Positions 16,984-25,855 of a DNA stretch of 64,000 nt are shown here, one piece after another. Positions within the stretch are counted from its first letter, which is position 1. Every line of letters begins with the position of its first letter. The stretch comes from Agrobacterium pusense. Lineage in GTDB: Bacteria; Pseudomonadota; Alphaproteobacteria; Rhizobiales; Rhizobiaceae. The notes beneath the pieces were generated by a model. The model was not told the DNA's origin. It made no database searches and saw only the letters and a program-made list of their open reading frames with translations. The translations under genes were made by a program, and so were the position numbers. The stretch is from the NCBI RefSeq assembly GCF_900102105.1, contig NZ_FNBB01000001.1, forward strand, positions 849,563-913,562, read 5' to 3'.

Positions 16984-17096
16984 GCAACAACAGCGGCATC
17001 TTAAGACGCCCCTGACAGTTTTCATCTGAAACACTGTTGAACCCTATATCGGTATACGTACCGCCGTTTTCAAGACCCCGCCCGCCGGACTTCCTT

Positions 17097-17130
17097 CCAA
17101 AGAAAAAGGCCGGAAAAATCCGGCCTTTCA
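17097..17130 (-). terminator. Rho-independent terminator after the cold-shock gene
   Basis: Stem AAAGGCCGG/CCGGCCTTT (17105-17113 with 17120-17128), loop of 6, then TTTTTCTTT on the minus strand. It lies 36 bp after the cold-shock stop codon. Confidence 0.9.
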
Positions 17131-17165
17131 GTTCATGCAAGAAACCCTTTCGGGCCTGTTGCGTA

Positions 17166-17375
17166 TCAGGCAGCGACGAGGTTGCCTGCGGACATCTTGC
17201 CAGAGCGGCGGTCCTGCATCAGCTCGTAAGAAAGCTTCTGGCCGTCGTTGAGGGCGGTCAGACCTGCGCGCTCAACAGCCGAGATGTGAACGAATACGTC
17301 CTGCGAACCGTCGTCCGGCTGAATGAAGCCGTAGCCCTTGGTTGCGTTGAACCACTTTACTGTACCAGTCGCCAT
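17166..17375 (-). CDS. Cold-shock protein (CspA family)
   Basis: This 69-residue single cold-shock domain binds single-stranded nucleic acid and acts as an RNA chaperone. Both RNP motifs are present: [10 protein letters not shown] (RNP1) and DVFVHISAV (RNP2), after the usual [14 protein letters not shown] start. AAGGAAAT precedes the ATG. The predicted promoter 140-170 bp upstream gives a leader of about 130 nt, typical of cold-shock mRNAs that fold differently at low temperature. The gene has its own terminator and sits between two small-RNA loci on the same strand. Several paralogues usually exist in these genomes, so a numbered symbol is not assigned. Confidence 0.97.
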   Translation of the reverse strand: MATGTVKWFNATKGYGFIQPDDGSQDVFVHISAVERAGLTALNDGQKLSYELMQDRRSGKMSAGNLVAA

Positions 17376-17512
17376 AACGATTTCCTTCCGTTGGCAATTG
17401 TATTTGCGCTGCGAGCAGCGCGGTCTTGGGGTCGAATTTGAAGGAAAAGATCGTCGTGAGCGTCTGGAAAGACGCCGAAGCTCTGGTCGTCAAACAAATA
17501 TCGATGGCGAAG

Positions 17513-17541
17513 TACCTAGGTTGGAAGGGGCTGAAAGTCAA
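17513..17541 (-). promoter_or_regulatory. Candidate promoter of the cold-shock gene
   Basis: Minus-strand -35 TTGACT (17536-17541) and -10 TAGGTA (17513-17518) with a 17-bp spacer. The transcript would begin near 17506, leaving a 5' leader of about 130 nt before the ATG at 17375. Confidence 0.6.
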
Positions 17542-17605
17542 GTTTCTTTGAACGAAACTATCGCATCAGGGGTCCGCCAGGGCTCGAAAAAGGAAGCGCC
17601 AAATA

Positions 17606-17722
17606 GCAAAAACCCGGCGCGGGAGGAGGTGCGCCGGGTTCTTGAAACTGACTGACAATTGGGAGGAGGAGTATTGTCAGTCCAATCGGGCGACGCTGGG
17701 AGGAGGAGTGCGTCGCTTCGAT
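17606..17722 (-). ncRNA. Small RNA of the alpha-r14 type with three CCUCCUCCC loops
   Basis: Read on the minus strand, three hairpins follow one another, each exposing CCTCCTCCC in the loop: stem GCGACGC/GCGTCGC (17690-17716), stem GACTGACAAT/ATTGTCAGTC (17650-17682) and stem AACCCGGCGC/GCGCCGGGTT (17611-17640). The last runs into TTTTTG and acts as terminator. This is the layout of the alpha-r14 family (Smr14C) and resembles the stress-induced CcsR/cuckoo RNAs of Rhodobacter, whose loops can pair with Shine-Dalgarno-like or G-rich targets. The transcript is about 115 nt. The 5' end is estimated. It lies upstream of, and is separate from, the cold-shock promoter. Confidence 0.85.
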
Positions 17723-17845
17723 GTTTTGAACATACAACATCGCCGCTCAAAAAACAGACATTCTATCGCAGCGCAGCATTGCGATTATTGCATAGCTGAA
17801 GCGTGACATCTTGAACAACCATTTCTAACCGCCTAACAAATACGC

Positions 17846-18304
17846 ATGTCTATTCAATCCGTCAGAGCATTTTTTGCCGAAAAATCACCCGAGGTGACGA
17901 TCATTGAAACGGAAGCCAGTTCGGCAACCGTTGCGCTTGCCGCTAAAGCACATGGCGTCGAGCCAGACCAGATCGCCAAAACGATCTGCCTCAAGGCGGG
18001 CGATGCAATTCTGCTCGTTGTCACCGCGGGTACGAAACGCCTCGACAACAGGAAATTCCGTGATCATTTCGGAACGAAACCGCGCATGCTGGGGGCGGAC
18101 GAGGTGGTTGCGGTGACCAGCCATCCTGTCGGCGGTGTATGCCCCTTCGGCTTGCCGTCGCCTTTGCCGGTGTTTTGCGACATATCGCTGAGAGATTATC
18201 TTGAAGTGGTTCCGGCAGCCGGCGCTACCAATGCAGCGGTGCGGATTTCTCCCCATGTGATGGCCGAACTGACTAAAGCTGAATGGGTCGACGTCTGCCA
18301 ATGA
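17846..18304 (+). CDS. YbaK/ProX-type aminoacyl-tRNA editing domain protein
   Basis: The 152-residue protein is a free-standing YbaK/aaRS-associated domain. Relatives hydrolyse mischarged tRNAs such as Cys-tRNA(Pro) or Ala-tRNA(Pro) in trans. Family features are AKTICLKAGDAILLVVTAGTKR with the conserved Lys, the strand motif VTSHPVGGVCPFGL that forms the substrate pocket, and a C-terminal strand. There is no signal peptide. No clear ribosome-binding site precedes the ATG. Which aminoacyl-tRNA is edited cannot be told from sequence alone. Confidence 0.88.
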   Translation: MSIQSVRAFFAEKSPEVTIIETEASSATVALAAKAHGVEPDQIAKTICLKAGDAILLVVTAGTKRLDNRKFRDHFGTKPRMLGADEVVAVTSHPVGGVCPFGLPSPLPVFCDISLRDYLEVVPAAGATNAAVRISPHVMAELTKAEWVDVCQ

Positions 18305-18447
18305 CGCCGATTTGATCCGGCCTGGGCTTAACCCCGCCTTAAATTGCCGCATTTAAACTCTTCATCCTGGATTAAGGATCGCGCAGGCATAGACGCCTGA
18401 GACCGACAAGGCACAGGCGGTCCCCCAAAAGGAGCGATTTCGGCTGG

Positions 18448-20757
18448 ATGGCAGGCAAGGGTAGATCACGCGAACGGGTAGAACCCTCCTTCGGGGATTT
18501 CCACGAGTCCGGTGACGATCTGCGTCTTGACGCCAGCGAGCGCATCAGCGGCACTGCAAAACAGTCGCCGAAGAAACCGAAACAGGCTTCACGCCGACCC
18601 AAGACGAAAAACGAAAAGCGCGCCCGCGGCACAGGTCGGGGGGCGACGGGTTTCATCCGGTCCCTCGTCTATTGGTGCATCGTGCTGGGCATTTGGGGCG
18701 GTATCGGGATTGCCGGACTTGTGCTTTATTATGGCGCGCGCATGCCGAGTGCCAGCAGCTGGTCCATTCCAGAACGTCCGCCGAATGTGAAGATCGTTTC
18801 CGTGAATGGCAGCGTGCTTGCAAACCGCGGCACGACCGGCGGCGAGGCGCTCGCGCTGGAAGACATGTCGCCCTATATTCCACAGGCTGTGATGGCGATT
18901 GAGGACCGGCGGTTTTATTCCCATTTCGGGGTCGATCCGCTTGGTCTCGGACGTGCCATCGTCACGAATGTGCTGACGGGGCGAACCGTGCAGGGCGGCT
19001 CGACACTGACGCAACAGCTGGCGAAAAACCTTTTCCTTTCGCCGGACAGGACCCTCGAACGCAAGGTTCAGGAAGTGCTGCTGTCCTTCTGGCTGGAGCA
19101 CAAGTTCACCAAGGATCAGATCCTGGCGATGTACCTCAATCGCGTCTATTTCGGATCCAACGCCTATGGCGTCGAGGCGGCCTCGCGGCGCTACTTCAAC
19201 AAATCCGCCCGCGACGTCAATCTGGGCGAAGCGGCAATGCTCGCCGGGCTTCTCAAAGCGCCGTCGCGCCTTTCGCCGGCACGGGACCCACAGGCAGCGG
19301 AAGAACGGGCGCAGGTCGTGCTGCAATCCATGCGCGACGTCGGTTTCATTACCGATGATGAGATCAAGACCGCCATGTCGCAGCCGCCGACCAAAGCGAA
19401 ACGCTTCTGGTCCGGTGCCGAACATTACGCCGCCGACATGGTGCTGGAAGAGGTGCGCGGCCTGGTTGGCGAGGTCAAGCAGGATATCGTCGTCGATACG
19501 ACAATCGATCCCGATCTCGAGCGCGATGCCGAAAAGGCGCTGACCCACGTGCTGCAGGGCGACGGCAAAAAACAGGGCGCCTCCCAGGCGGCACTGGTTT
19601 CCATCGATGGTACGGGGGCGATCAGGGCCGTGGTAGGTGGTGCGGATTATGCCGAAAGCCAGTTTAACCGCGCTGCCAAGGCAAAACGGCAACCCGGCTC
19701 GGCATTTAAGCCCTTCGTCTACGTCGCCGCTCTCGAATCCGGGCTTACGCCCTATACCATTCGTAATGATGGGCCTGTTCGTATCGGCAACTGGACCCCG
19801 GAAAATTATGAGAAGAAATTTCGCGGCGAAGTGACACTGGCCACAGCGCTGGCCAACTCCCTGAACACCATCGCCGCCCAGCTGGTGATGGAGGTCGGTC
19901 CCGAGCGGGTGACACAGGTGGCGCATCGCATGGGCATCGAATCGGAGCTGCAGAACAATGCCTCCATCGCGCTCGGGACTTCGGAAGTGTCGCTGATGGA
20001 ACTGACAGCTTCTTATGCTCCTTTCATGAATGGCGGCTATAAAGCCACGCCGCACATCGTGAAGCGTATCACCGATGCCGATGGCAAGGTGCTTTATGAA
20101 AACAAATATGACAATCCGCCACGGGTGCTAAGCGAAGAAATTGCCGCCACGATGAACGGCATGCTGTCGCGCGTCATCACCGAAGGTACCGGCAAGGCCG
20201 CGCGCCTGCAGGGCTGGCAGGCAGCGGGGAAATCCGGTACCACGCAGTCTTTCCGCGATGCGCTCTTTGTTGGCTATACGAGCAATCTGACGACCGGCGT
20301 CTGGTTTGGAAACGACGACGGCACCTCCATGAAAAAGGTCACGGGCGGCGGCCTTCCTGCAAGGGCGTGGAAAGAGTTCATGACCGCGGCTCATTCCGGT
20401 CTTTCGCCTTCGCCCCTCTTCGGTCTTGGTGCAGGCGGCGTGCCGCCGCTCATGGATATGCAGCAACCGGCGCCGGAGAATGCGCCCTCCTCCATTGGCG
20501 ACATCATTTCCAACGCGCTGGGCGGCGGAACGACTGATAATCGCGCCTATCCCGCGGCGCCGGCATCACCCACACCGAATCAGCCAGATGGGCAGTCGGG
20601 AGGGCTGACGCCGCCGGCTAATATTCCTTCGCGGGATATCGAACCCCGTTATTCCGCCGGCAACGGCCCTGTGCCGCCGGCCGATATTGGCGGTGAAGCG
20701 CCTGACGCGTCGGGACCGAAACAAACCACCCTGCTCGACATTCTGATGGGTCGCTGA
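18448..20757 (+). CDS. Class A penicillin-binding protein (PBP1A-like)
   Basis: This bifunctional peptidoglycan synthase has 769 residues. It has a charged cytoplasmic tail of about 75 residues, one membrane helix (VYWCIVLGIWGGIGIAGLVL), a glycosyltransferase domain (about 140-310) with catalytic Glu in MAIEDRRFYSHFG and the motif GGSTLTQQLAKN, and a transpeptidase domain (about 390-690). The transpeptidase motifs are SAFK (SxxK), SLN (SxN) and KSGTT (KTG-type). A Pro/Ala/Gly-rich periplasmic tail of about 90 residues follows and ends LLDILMGR. It is a single gene with a GGAG site further upstream than usual (about 13 bp). Confidence 0.95.
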   Translation: MAGKGRSRERVEPSFGDFHESGDDLRLDASERISGTAKQSPKKPKQASRRPKTKNEKRARGTGRGATGFIRSLVYWCIVLGIWGGIGIAGLVLYYGARMPSASSWSIPERPPNVKIVSVNGSVLANRGTTGGEALALEDMSPYIPQAVMAIEDRRFYSHFGVDPLGLGRAIVTNVLTGRTVQGGSTLTQQLAKNLFLSPDRTLERKVQEVLLSFWLEHKFTKDQILAMYLNRVYFGSNAYGVEAASRRYFNKSARDVNLGEAAMLAGLLKAPSRLSPARDPQAAEERAQVVLQSMRDVGFITDDEIKTAMSQPPTKAKRFWSGAEHYAADMVLEEVRGLVGEVKQDIVVDTTIDPDLERDAEKALTHVLQGDGKKQGASQAALVSIDGTGAIRAVVGGADYAESQFNRAAKAKRQPGSAFKPFVYVAALESGLTPYTIRNDGPVRIGNWTPENYEKKFRGEVTLATALANSLNTIAAQLVMEVGPERVTQVAHRMGIESELQNNASIALGTSEVSLMELTASYAPFMNGGYKATPHIVKRITDADGKVLYENKYDNPPRVLSEEIAATMNGMLSRVITEGTGKAARLQGWQAAGKSGTTQSFRDALFVGYTSNLTTGVWFGNDDGTSMKKVTGGGLPARAWKEFMTAAHSGLSPSPLFGLGAGGVPPLMDMQQPAPENAPSSIGDIISNALGGGTTDNRAYPAAPASPTPNQPDGQSGGLTPPANIPSRDIEPRYSAGNGPVPPADIGGEAPDASGPKQTTLLDILMGR

Positions 20758-21045
20758 CAGGTTTTTAAATCGTCGCCAAGCCCGGCAACGAAGGACGAAG
20801 CGACCGAGGTCCACGTCCTTCACCCCTTTCGTTTCACGCTTTTCGGTGGCCGAACCGGCCGCCACCCCGTCCACGGCGGCGAATCGGCGCCTGAAGCGCA
20901 ACACCTGCGTGCATACGTTAACTTTAGATTGATATTTGCCCAGACACGGCTACATTTCGGATGACTTTTTAGGGTAAATGAATTATTAATCGTTCATATA
21001 AATTAAATTTCTTCTATCAAAATAAGTTTTTCAGGATCCTATACT
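20758..21045. other. AT-rich intergenic region before the sugar transferase
   Basis: About 290 bp without a gene. The right half (20920-21040) is markedly AT-rich compared with the rest of the window. I see no clear hairpin terminator for the penicillin-binding protein gene and no single convincing promoter, although several TTAA- and TAAAT-rich stretches would suit one. Confidence 0.5.
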
Positions 21046-21774
21046 ATGTTGGGTACTAAAGGCTCATCCCATGCCGTTTTTTTCGGCGATCCCTATTCCT
21101 CGGCCATCACTTTCGAGACACCGGAAACGCAGCCCTCCATTTTTGAGAAACGGGTATCTCCACTACAACGCGGCCAGTTCGCGCTCAAAAGAACGATGGA
21201 CATTGCGGGGGCGTCCATCGCCCTCGTCGCACTGGCTCCCGTCCTTCTGACGGTGGCAGCGCTCGTCAAACTCGACAGCCGCGGGCCGGTCCTGTTCTCG
21301 CAGGTCCGCTGGGGCATGAATGGGCGGAAGATTCGCGTCTATAAATTTCGCTCAATGAGAACAGACATGTGCGACGCCACCGGCGTGGCGCAAACAGTGA
21401 AGAATGACCCGAGAATAACCCGCATCGGCGCCATTCTCCGGCGCACGAATATTGATGAGCTGCCACAGCTCATCAATGTGCTCAAGGGTGACATGTCGCT
21501 GGTCGGACCGCGCTGCCATGCCATCGGCATGCTGGCGGCCGGCCGTCTCTACGAGGAGCTGGTTCCGCACTATCACCTGCGGCACCGGATGCGGCCAGGC
21601 ATCACGGGACTTGCCCAGATGCGGGGCCTGCGCGGGCCAACGGATCGCAGCGACAAGGCAAGGGCGCGCATCGTATCCGATCTTTATTATGTCGAAAACT
21701 TTTCGGTCTGGCTGGATGTCAGGATCATGGTCGGAACGGTGATTTCCGAGTTGCGGGGCGGCAAGGGCTTCTGA
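21046..21774 (+). CDS. Polyprenyl-phosphate sugar phosphotransferase (ExoY/UppE-like)
   Basis: This monotopic initiating glycosyltransferase (242 residues, bacterial sugar transferase family) places the first sugar-phosphate on undecaprenyl phosphate at the inner membrane. It has a membrane-dipping helix IALVALAPVLLTVAALV (about 58-75) and the catalytic block KFRSMRTD. It also has LRRTNIDELPQLINVLKGDM followed by SLVGPRCH, and the C-terminal RPGITGLAQ. No other polysaccharide gene is adjacent, so it is an orphan. In Agrobacterium tumefaciens an orphan of this kind (Atu0102, as I recall) is partly redundant with UppE for unipolar polysaccharide adhesin. Identity with it is inferred. Confidence 0.92.
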   Translation: MLGTKGSSHAVFFGDPYSSAITFETPETQPSIFEKRVSPLQRGQFALKRTMDIAGASIALVALAPVLLTVAALVKLDSRGPVLFSQVRWGMNGRKIRVYKFRSMRTDMCDATGVAQTVKNDPRITRIGAILRRTNIDELPQLINVLKGDMSLVGPRCHAIGMLAAGRLYEELVPHYHLRHRMRPGITGLAQMRGLRGPTDRSDKARARIVSDLYYVENFSVWLDVRIMVGTVISELRGGKGF

Positions 21775-21801
21775 TCTTCGAGAGGCAAGGCAAGATTGCG
21801 A

Positions 21802-21837
21802 AAAGAAAAGCCCGGCATCTCTGCCGGGCTTTTCTCA
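21802..21837. terminator. Bidirectional terminator between sugar transferase and cycM
   Basis: Hairpin AAAGCCCGGCA/TGCCGGGCTTTT with a 4-nt loop, flanked by A-rich and T-rich ends on both strands. It lies between two convergent genes. Confidence 0.85.
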
Positions 21838-21853
21838 TGAACTGTCGTCACCT

Positions 21854-22429
21854 TCAATTTGTCGGCGCGGGAGCTGCAGCCGGGTCCGGCAGCGGCGCCG
21901 GGTTCGCAGACAGCGTGCGGAGATAGGCAATAAGATCTGCTCTTTCCGTTTCTTTCTTCACACCCGCAAAGCCCATGGCCGTGCCTGGAACGTGCTTTTT
22001 CGGGGCTTCGAGAAAATAGTTGAGATGATCGTAATCCCAGTGCTCGGCTCCACCCTTGGAGAAATCCTTCATCGCTGCGGAGTAGCTGAAACCTTCGTGG
22101 CTGGCGATCGGCCGGTTGACGACATCGAAGAGATTGGGGCCGACCTTGTTTGCACCACCACTCTCTCCGGTATGACAGCTCGTACATTTCTTGAAGACCG
22201 CTTCGCCCTTGGCGGCGTCCGCGCTGGCGAGCAACTGTGCGATCGGGGTGGCCGCAGCCGCCGCTTCTCCGCCGCCCGTTCCGCCGCTGCTTTCTTCCGC
22301 GACGATGGCGTAACCTTCCTTTTCGGGCGCGGGCGCATGGAAAATGCCCTCGGACGCAATCGACACCGACATCAGGACGAATACTGTACCCAGAAACGCC
22401 CCAACGCCCATATTAACATAAGAATTCAT
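21854..22429 (-). CDS. cycM: Membrane-anchored c-type cytochrome (CycM-like)
   Basis: The 191-residue cytochrome c is anchored by an uncleaved N-terminal helix ([17 protein letters not shown]). An Ala/Gly-rich linker leads to a class I haem domain with CTSCH near residue 83 and the axial Met in [10 protein letters not shown]. The tail is rich in Pro and Ala. In rhizobia CycM carries electrons from the bc1 complex to the aa3 oxidase. The protein is exported with its haem domain in the periplasm. The gene is alone on the minus strand between convergent and divergent neighbours. Confidence 0.92.
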   Translation of the reverse strand: MNSYVNMGVGAFLGTVFVLMSVSIASEGIFHAPAPEKEGYAIVAEESSGGTGGGEAAAAATPIAQLLASADAAKGEAVFKKCTSCHTGESGGANKVGPNLFDVVNRPIASHEGFSYSAAMKDFSKGGAEHWDYDHLNYFLEAPKKHVPGTAMGFAGVKKETERADLIAYLRTLSANPAPLPDPAAAPAPTN

Positions 22430-22578
22430 CTAAACGCGCTCCCTCGCATCCGCTCGATATAACGGGCATCTTGAAATTGCTCGAAAGCTATGGCTTTTGC
22501 ACAGCCTGCGCAACTTGAATAATGCTCCCCACACCGTGACGTTTTGACACTTTTCGGGCGGGATTTGAAGGGTGTCGG

Positions 22579-23334
22579 ATGAATAATCGGGATTTCGAGA
22601 AAGCTGTCGTCCTCATACCGGCGCGAATGGCCTCCACGCGCCTGCCCGGCAAGCCGCTTGCCGACATTGGTGGCAAGCCGATGATCGTGCAGGTTGCGCA
22701 GCGGGCACGTGAGGCCGGCGCGGAGCGAATCGTCGTCGCGGTCGATGACGAACAGGTATTTTCGGCGGTTCAAAATGCCGGTTTCGACGTGATGATGACG
22801 CGTGACGACCATCAATCCGGTTCGGATCGCATTTTCGAAGCGCTGCAGAAGGCCGACCCCTATGGCAAGGCGGAATATGTCATCAATGTTCAGGGCGACC
22901 TTCCGACCATCGAGGCGGAAACTATACGCGCCTCGTTGCGCCCGCTGGAGAACGCCGCCGTCGACATTGCGACACTGACGGTCGAAATCACCGACGAGGA
23001 AGAAAAAACCAATCCGAACGTAGTGAAAGTTGTGGGCAGCCCACTTTCCGAAACACGTCTGCGCGCGCTTTATTTCACCCGCACCACCGCGCCTTACGGC
23101 GAGGGGCCGCTTTATCATCATATCGGGCTCTACACCTATCGCCGTGCTGCGCTCGAGACATTCGTGAGTCTACCGCCCTCACCGCTGGAAAAGCGCGAGC
23201 GGCTGGAGCAGCTGCGTGCTCTCGAAGCGGGCATGCGCATTGATGCCGAGATCGTCCGCTCCGTACCGCTCGGTGTCGATACGCCGCACGATCTCGAAAA
23301 AGCTCGCAAAATTCTTGCAAGCAGAACCCTTTAA
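22579..23334 (+). CDS. kdsB: 3-deoxy-manno-octulosonate cytidylyltransferase
   Basis: KdsB activates Kdo as CMP-Kdo for lipopolysaccharide inner-core synthesis in the cytoplasm. The 251-residue protein has the nucleotide-binding start [21 protein letters not shown], with key Arg and Lys. It also has [20 protein letters not shown] near residue 105, the [10 protein letters not shown] region and [12 protein letters not shown] near the end. AGGG precedes the ATG. The next gene, pheA, starts 11 bp later and is probably cotranscribed, although the pathways are unrelated. Confidence 0.96.
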   Translation: MNNRDFEKAVVLIPARMASTRLPGKPLADIGGKPMIVQVAQRAREAGAERIVVAVDDEQVFSAVQNAGFDVMMTRDDHQSGSDRIFEALQKADPYGKAEYVINVQGDLPTIEAETIRASLRPLENAAVDIATLTVEITDEEEKTNPNVVKVVGSPLSETRLRALYFTRTTAPYGEGPLYHHIGLYTYRRAALETFVSLPPSPLEKRERLEQLRALEAGMRIDAEIVRSVPLGVDTPHDLEKARKILASRTL

Positions 23335-23345
23335 CGGACAGTCCC

Positions 23346-24209
23346 ATGAGCTTGATCACCAATCGCATTGCCTTTCAGGGCGAATTCGGCGCGAACTCCG
23401 ACATGGCCTGCCGCGACATGTTTCCGAACATGGAACCATTGCCGTGTCCGACATTCGAGGATGCGTTCAACGCCATTGAAAACGGCGAAGCCGATCTCGG
23501 CATGATCCCGATCGAAAACACTCTGGCCGGCCGCGTGGCGGATATTCATCACCTGCTGCCGGAATCGCGCCTGCATATCATCGGCGAATATTTCATGCCG
23601 ATCCGCTTTCAGCTGATGGTGATGCCGGGCGTGAAAAAGGACGAGATCCGCACCGTCCACAGCCACATCCACGCACTTGGCCAGTGCCGCAAGATCATTC
23701 GTTCCAACGGCTGGAAACCCGTCATCGCCGGCGATACGGCAGGATCGGCAAGGCTCGTTTCCGAAACGGGCGACCGCAGCATGGCGGCGCTTGCGCCGCG
23801 TCTTGCCGCCAGCCTTTACGGTCTCGATATTCTCGCCGAGAATGTCGAGGATTCGGAAAACAACGTCACGCGCTTCGTAGTGCTGTCCCGCGATGAAAAC
23901 TGGGCCAAGCGCCAGTCGAGCGAAGAAATCGTCGTCACGACTTTCGTTTTCAACGTCCGCAACATTCCCGCGGCACTCTACAAGGCCATGGGTGGCTTTG
24001 CGACGAACGGCATCAATATGACGAAGCTCGAAAGCTACCAGCTCGGCGGCAAATTCGTGGCGACGCAATTTTATGCCGACATTGAAGGCCATCCCGATGA
24101 CGAACCCGTGCGGCATGCCCTGGACGAGCTGCGCTTCTTCTCTGAAAAAGTCCGTATTCTCGGCGTCTACAAGGGCCATGCGATGCGCGGAAAGCTCAAC
24201 CAGAGCTGA
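23346..24209 (+). CDS. pheA: Prephenate dehydratase
   Basis: This monofunctional prephenate dehydratase (287 residues) makes phenylpyruvate for phenylalanine synthesis. The catalytic domain (about 1-185) has FQGEFGANSDMA, PIENTLAGRVADIHHLL and the catalytic TRF motif in NNVTRFVVLSRD. The C-terminal ACT domain (about 200-280) contains GGFATNGINMTKLES and senses phenylalanine in the family. No chorismate mutase domain is fused. It follows kdsB with an 11-bp gap. Confidence 0.96.
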   Translation: MSLITNRIAFQGEFGANSDMACRDMFPNMEPLPCPTFEDAFNAIENGEADLGMIPIENTLAGRVADIHHLLPESRLHIIGEYFMPIRFQLMVMPGVKKDEIRTVHSHIHALGQCRKIIRSNGWKPVIAGDTAGSARLVSETGDRSMAALAPRLAASLYGLDILAENVEDSENNVTRFVVLSRDENWAKRQSSEEIVVTTFVFNVRNIPAALYKAMGGFATNGINMTKLESYQLGGKFVATQFYADIEGHPDDEPVRHALDELRFFSEKVRILGVYKGHAMRGKLNQS

Positions 24210-24224
24210 GCCTGCCGCGATCTC

Positions 24225-25187
24225 CTACTTCGGCCATTCCACCCAGTCGCGCATCAGGCGATGCGCGATGGCTCCCATGGGCGGCGCAGAAAGACCTTCG
24301 CCCGCCGGGGCCTCCAGCATCTTTGCCACCTCTTCCCGCGTGAACCAGCGGCAATCCTCAAGCTCGACCTCATCGCGTGCGATCTCAAAAGACAACGCCT
24401 CGGCATAACAGCCGATCATCAGCGTATGCGGCATCGGCCAAGGCTGGGAGGCGTGATAACGGACGCGGCCGATTTCGACACCGGATTCCTCGTGCGTTTC
24501 ACGGCGAACAGCCTGTTCGATGGTCTCACCCGGTTCCACAAAACCGGCGAGGCACGAATACATGCCCGGCGCAAAATGCGCTCCGCGGCCAAGCAGGCAC
24601 AGATCGCGCTCGATGTCGATCGTCATCATGATGACGACGGGATCAGTGCGTGGAAAAATAGTGTGGCTGCAGGCGGCGCAGATGCGCTTGTAGCCGCCGA
24701 TTCGCAGCTCCATGGCCCCACCGCATTTCCCGCAAAAGCGGTTGTCGGCGTTCCAATGTGTGAGGCTGACGGCCTGGGCGACCTCACTCAGCAATTCCTC
24801 TTCCAGCAGGTGATCGCGATACAGCGTGCGTGCGTCGGCGAGCTTGTAGTGGCTCGCCAGCTGGTCTTCGGCCACGGCAACCGGAACGGCGATTCGCGGT
24901 TCGCCGGTTTCCCGATATCCAAGCAGGACGGCATTGTCGAAATCCGGCTGCAACTCGGCCAGCTCATAGGCGGAAAACAGGGGGTCGATGACCTGTTCGT
25001 CATGCTTCAGGACAAGCCGGCTGCCCGAAAAGGCAAAAATATGGGTGCCGTCGACTTTCAGGGCATCGGCAACGCATTCCTCCGTCCGCTTTTCCGCGAA
25101 ACGGTCGAGGGCATTTTTGGAAAAAGCCGTCAGCAGACTTGCTTCGGGATGGGGGGCAGTGGTTTCAAAAATTTTCATGGAAATCAT
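24225..25187 (-). CDS. nudC: NAD+ diphosphatase NudC (RNA-deNADding type)
   Basis: NudC hydrolyses NAD(H) and removes NAD caps from RNA. The 320-residue protein has an N-terminal domain and a zinc ribbon near residue 150 (CGKCGG and CAACS, two cysteine pairs). The Nudix box reads GFVEPGETIEQAVRRETHEE and continues into SG, with all catalytic Glu residues. SQPWPMPHTLM, the NudC-specific SQPWPFPxS-like motif, follows it. The ATG at 25187 overlaps the HIT stop by one base, and MKIFET at 25178 is an alternative. It is cotranscribed with the HIT gene. Confidence 0.94.
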   Translation of the reverse strand: MISMKIFETTAPHPEASLLTAFSKNALDRFAEKRTEECVADALKVDGTHIFAFSGSRLVLKHDEQVIDPLFSAYELAELQPDFDNAVLLGYRETGEPRIAVPVAVAEDQLASHYKLADARTLYRDHLLEEELLSEVAQAVSLTHWNADNRFCGKCGGAMELRIGGYKRICAACSHTIFPRTDPVVIMMTIDIERDLCLLGRGAHFAPGMYSCLAGFVEPGETIEQAVRRETHEESGVEIGRVRYHASQPWPMPHTLMIGCYAEALSFEIARDEVELEDCRWFTREEVAKMLEAPAGEGLSAPPMGAIAHRLMRDWVEWPK

Positions 25188-25615
25188 CAGAGTGCGCCGG
25201 AGATTTTTTTCATCAAAGTTTCCTTTTCGCCCGCGGCATAAGGCACGGGCGTCCCATGACCCCAGATGGGGCCGGGCCAGCAGGTGTCGCCTTCATTGCG
25301 GGCGATAATATGGACATGCAGTTGCCGGACGATGTTGCCCAGAGCGCCCACATTGATCTTGGTGGCCGCGGTAATTTCTTTCAAGGCGGACGCGACAAGA
25401 TTGGTCTCGAATGTCAGCACGGCCTGATCAAGCGGAGTAAGATCGAACAGCTCGCTGACGCCGTCTCGCTGCGGCACCAGCACCAGCCATGGCCAGCGGC
25501 TGTCATTTTGCAAACGCAGTTCACATAGCCCCAAACGCGTCACGAGCACGCTATCGCGCGCCAGTCTTTCGTCCAGCTGGAATGTCTCCAAGGTGTCCTC
25601 CATGTTTGTTTTCAT
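25187..25615 (-). CDS. HIT family hydrolase
   Basis: The 142-residue protein belongs to the histidine-triad superfamily of nucleotide hydrolases and transferases. The triad region reads QLHVHIIAR: the two following His are present and the first His of HxHxHxx is Gln. The nucleophilic His (the second) is kept, so activity is possible. The N-terminal half has the family's WPWLVLVPQR strand and DQAVLTFET helix. The start is uncertain: MKTNMED (25615) and MEDTLE (25603) both lack a clear ribosome site. It overlaps nudC by one base, which suggests shared nucleotide-salvage work. Confidence 0.85.
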   Translation of the reverse strand: MKTNMEDTLETFQLDERLARDSVLVTRLGLCELRLQNDSRWPWLVLVPQRDGVSELFDLTPLDQAVLTFETNLVASALKEITAATKINVGALGNIVRQLHVHIIARNEGDTCWPGPIWGHGTPVPYAAGEKETLMKKISGAL

Positions 25616-25642
25616 TGTGATAGCAGTTTTTTGAATGCTTGG

Positions 25643-25671
25643 CTTGCATTTGCTGTCGATATTGCCGATAT
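25643..25671 (+). promoter_or_regulatory. Promoter of the SRP RNA gene
   Basis: CTTGCA (25643-25648), 17-bp spacer, CGATAT (25666-25671). This is close to the rhizobial housekeeping consensus CTTGAC-N17-CTATAT and ends 7 bp before the expected RNA start. Confidence 0.7.
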
Positions 25672-25677
25672 GTGGCC

Positions 25678-25782
25678 CCGGGAGGTTGGTGGTGGACGAG
25701 CCACTCGCCAACCGGGTCAGGTCCGGAAGGAAGCAGCCCTAACGAGCCCGGCACGGGTCGCCGTGCCAGCCTCCCACCTTTT
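25678..25782 (+). ncRNA. ffs: Signal recognition particle RNA (4.5S type)
   Basis: The short bacterial SRP RNA forms the particle with Ffh that targets membrane proteins. It is recognised by the apical loop signature GGTCAGGTCCGGAAGGAAGC (25715-25734) followed by AGCC, and by pairing of the ends GGGAGG (25680-25685) with CCTCCC (25770-25775). A T-run follows at 25779. It lies directly upstream of dnaX, an arrangement common in alphaproteobacteria. The ends are approximate to a few bases. Confidence 0.95.
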
Positions 25783-25855
25783 AAAAGACGTGCTCAGCTT
25801 TCGCCGGGCCAGTTCAGCGCCCCAAGACAAACTGGCAAAACAAACTGGCGAGGCG

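Noticed and set aside
25631..25855. 75-codon N-terminal extension of dnaX
   Set aside because: The extension would be encoded by the SRP RNA gene. The conserved protein begins at 25856.
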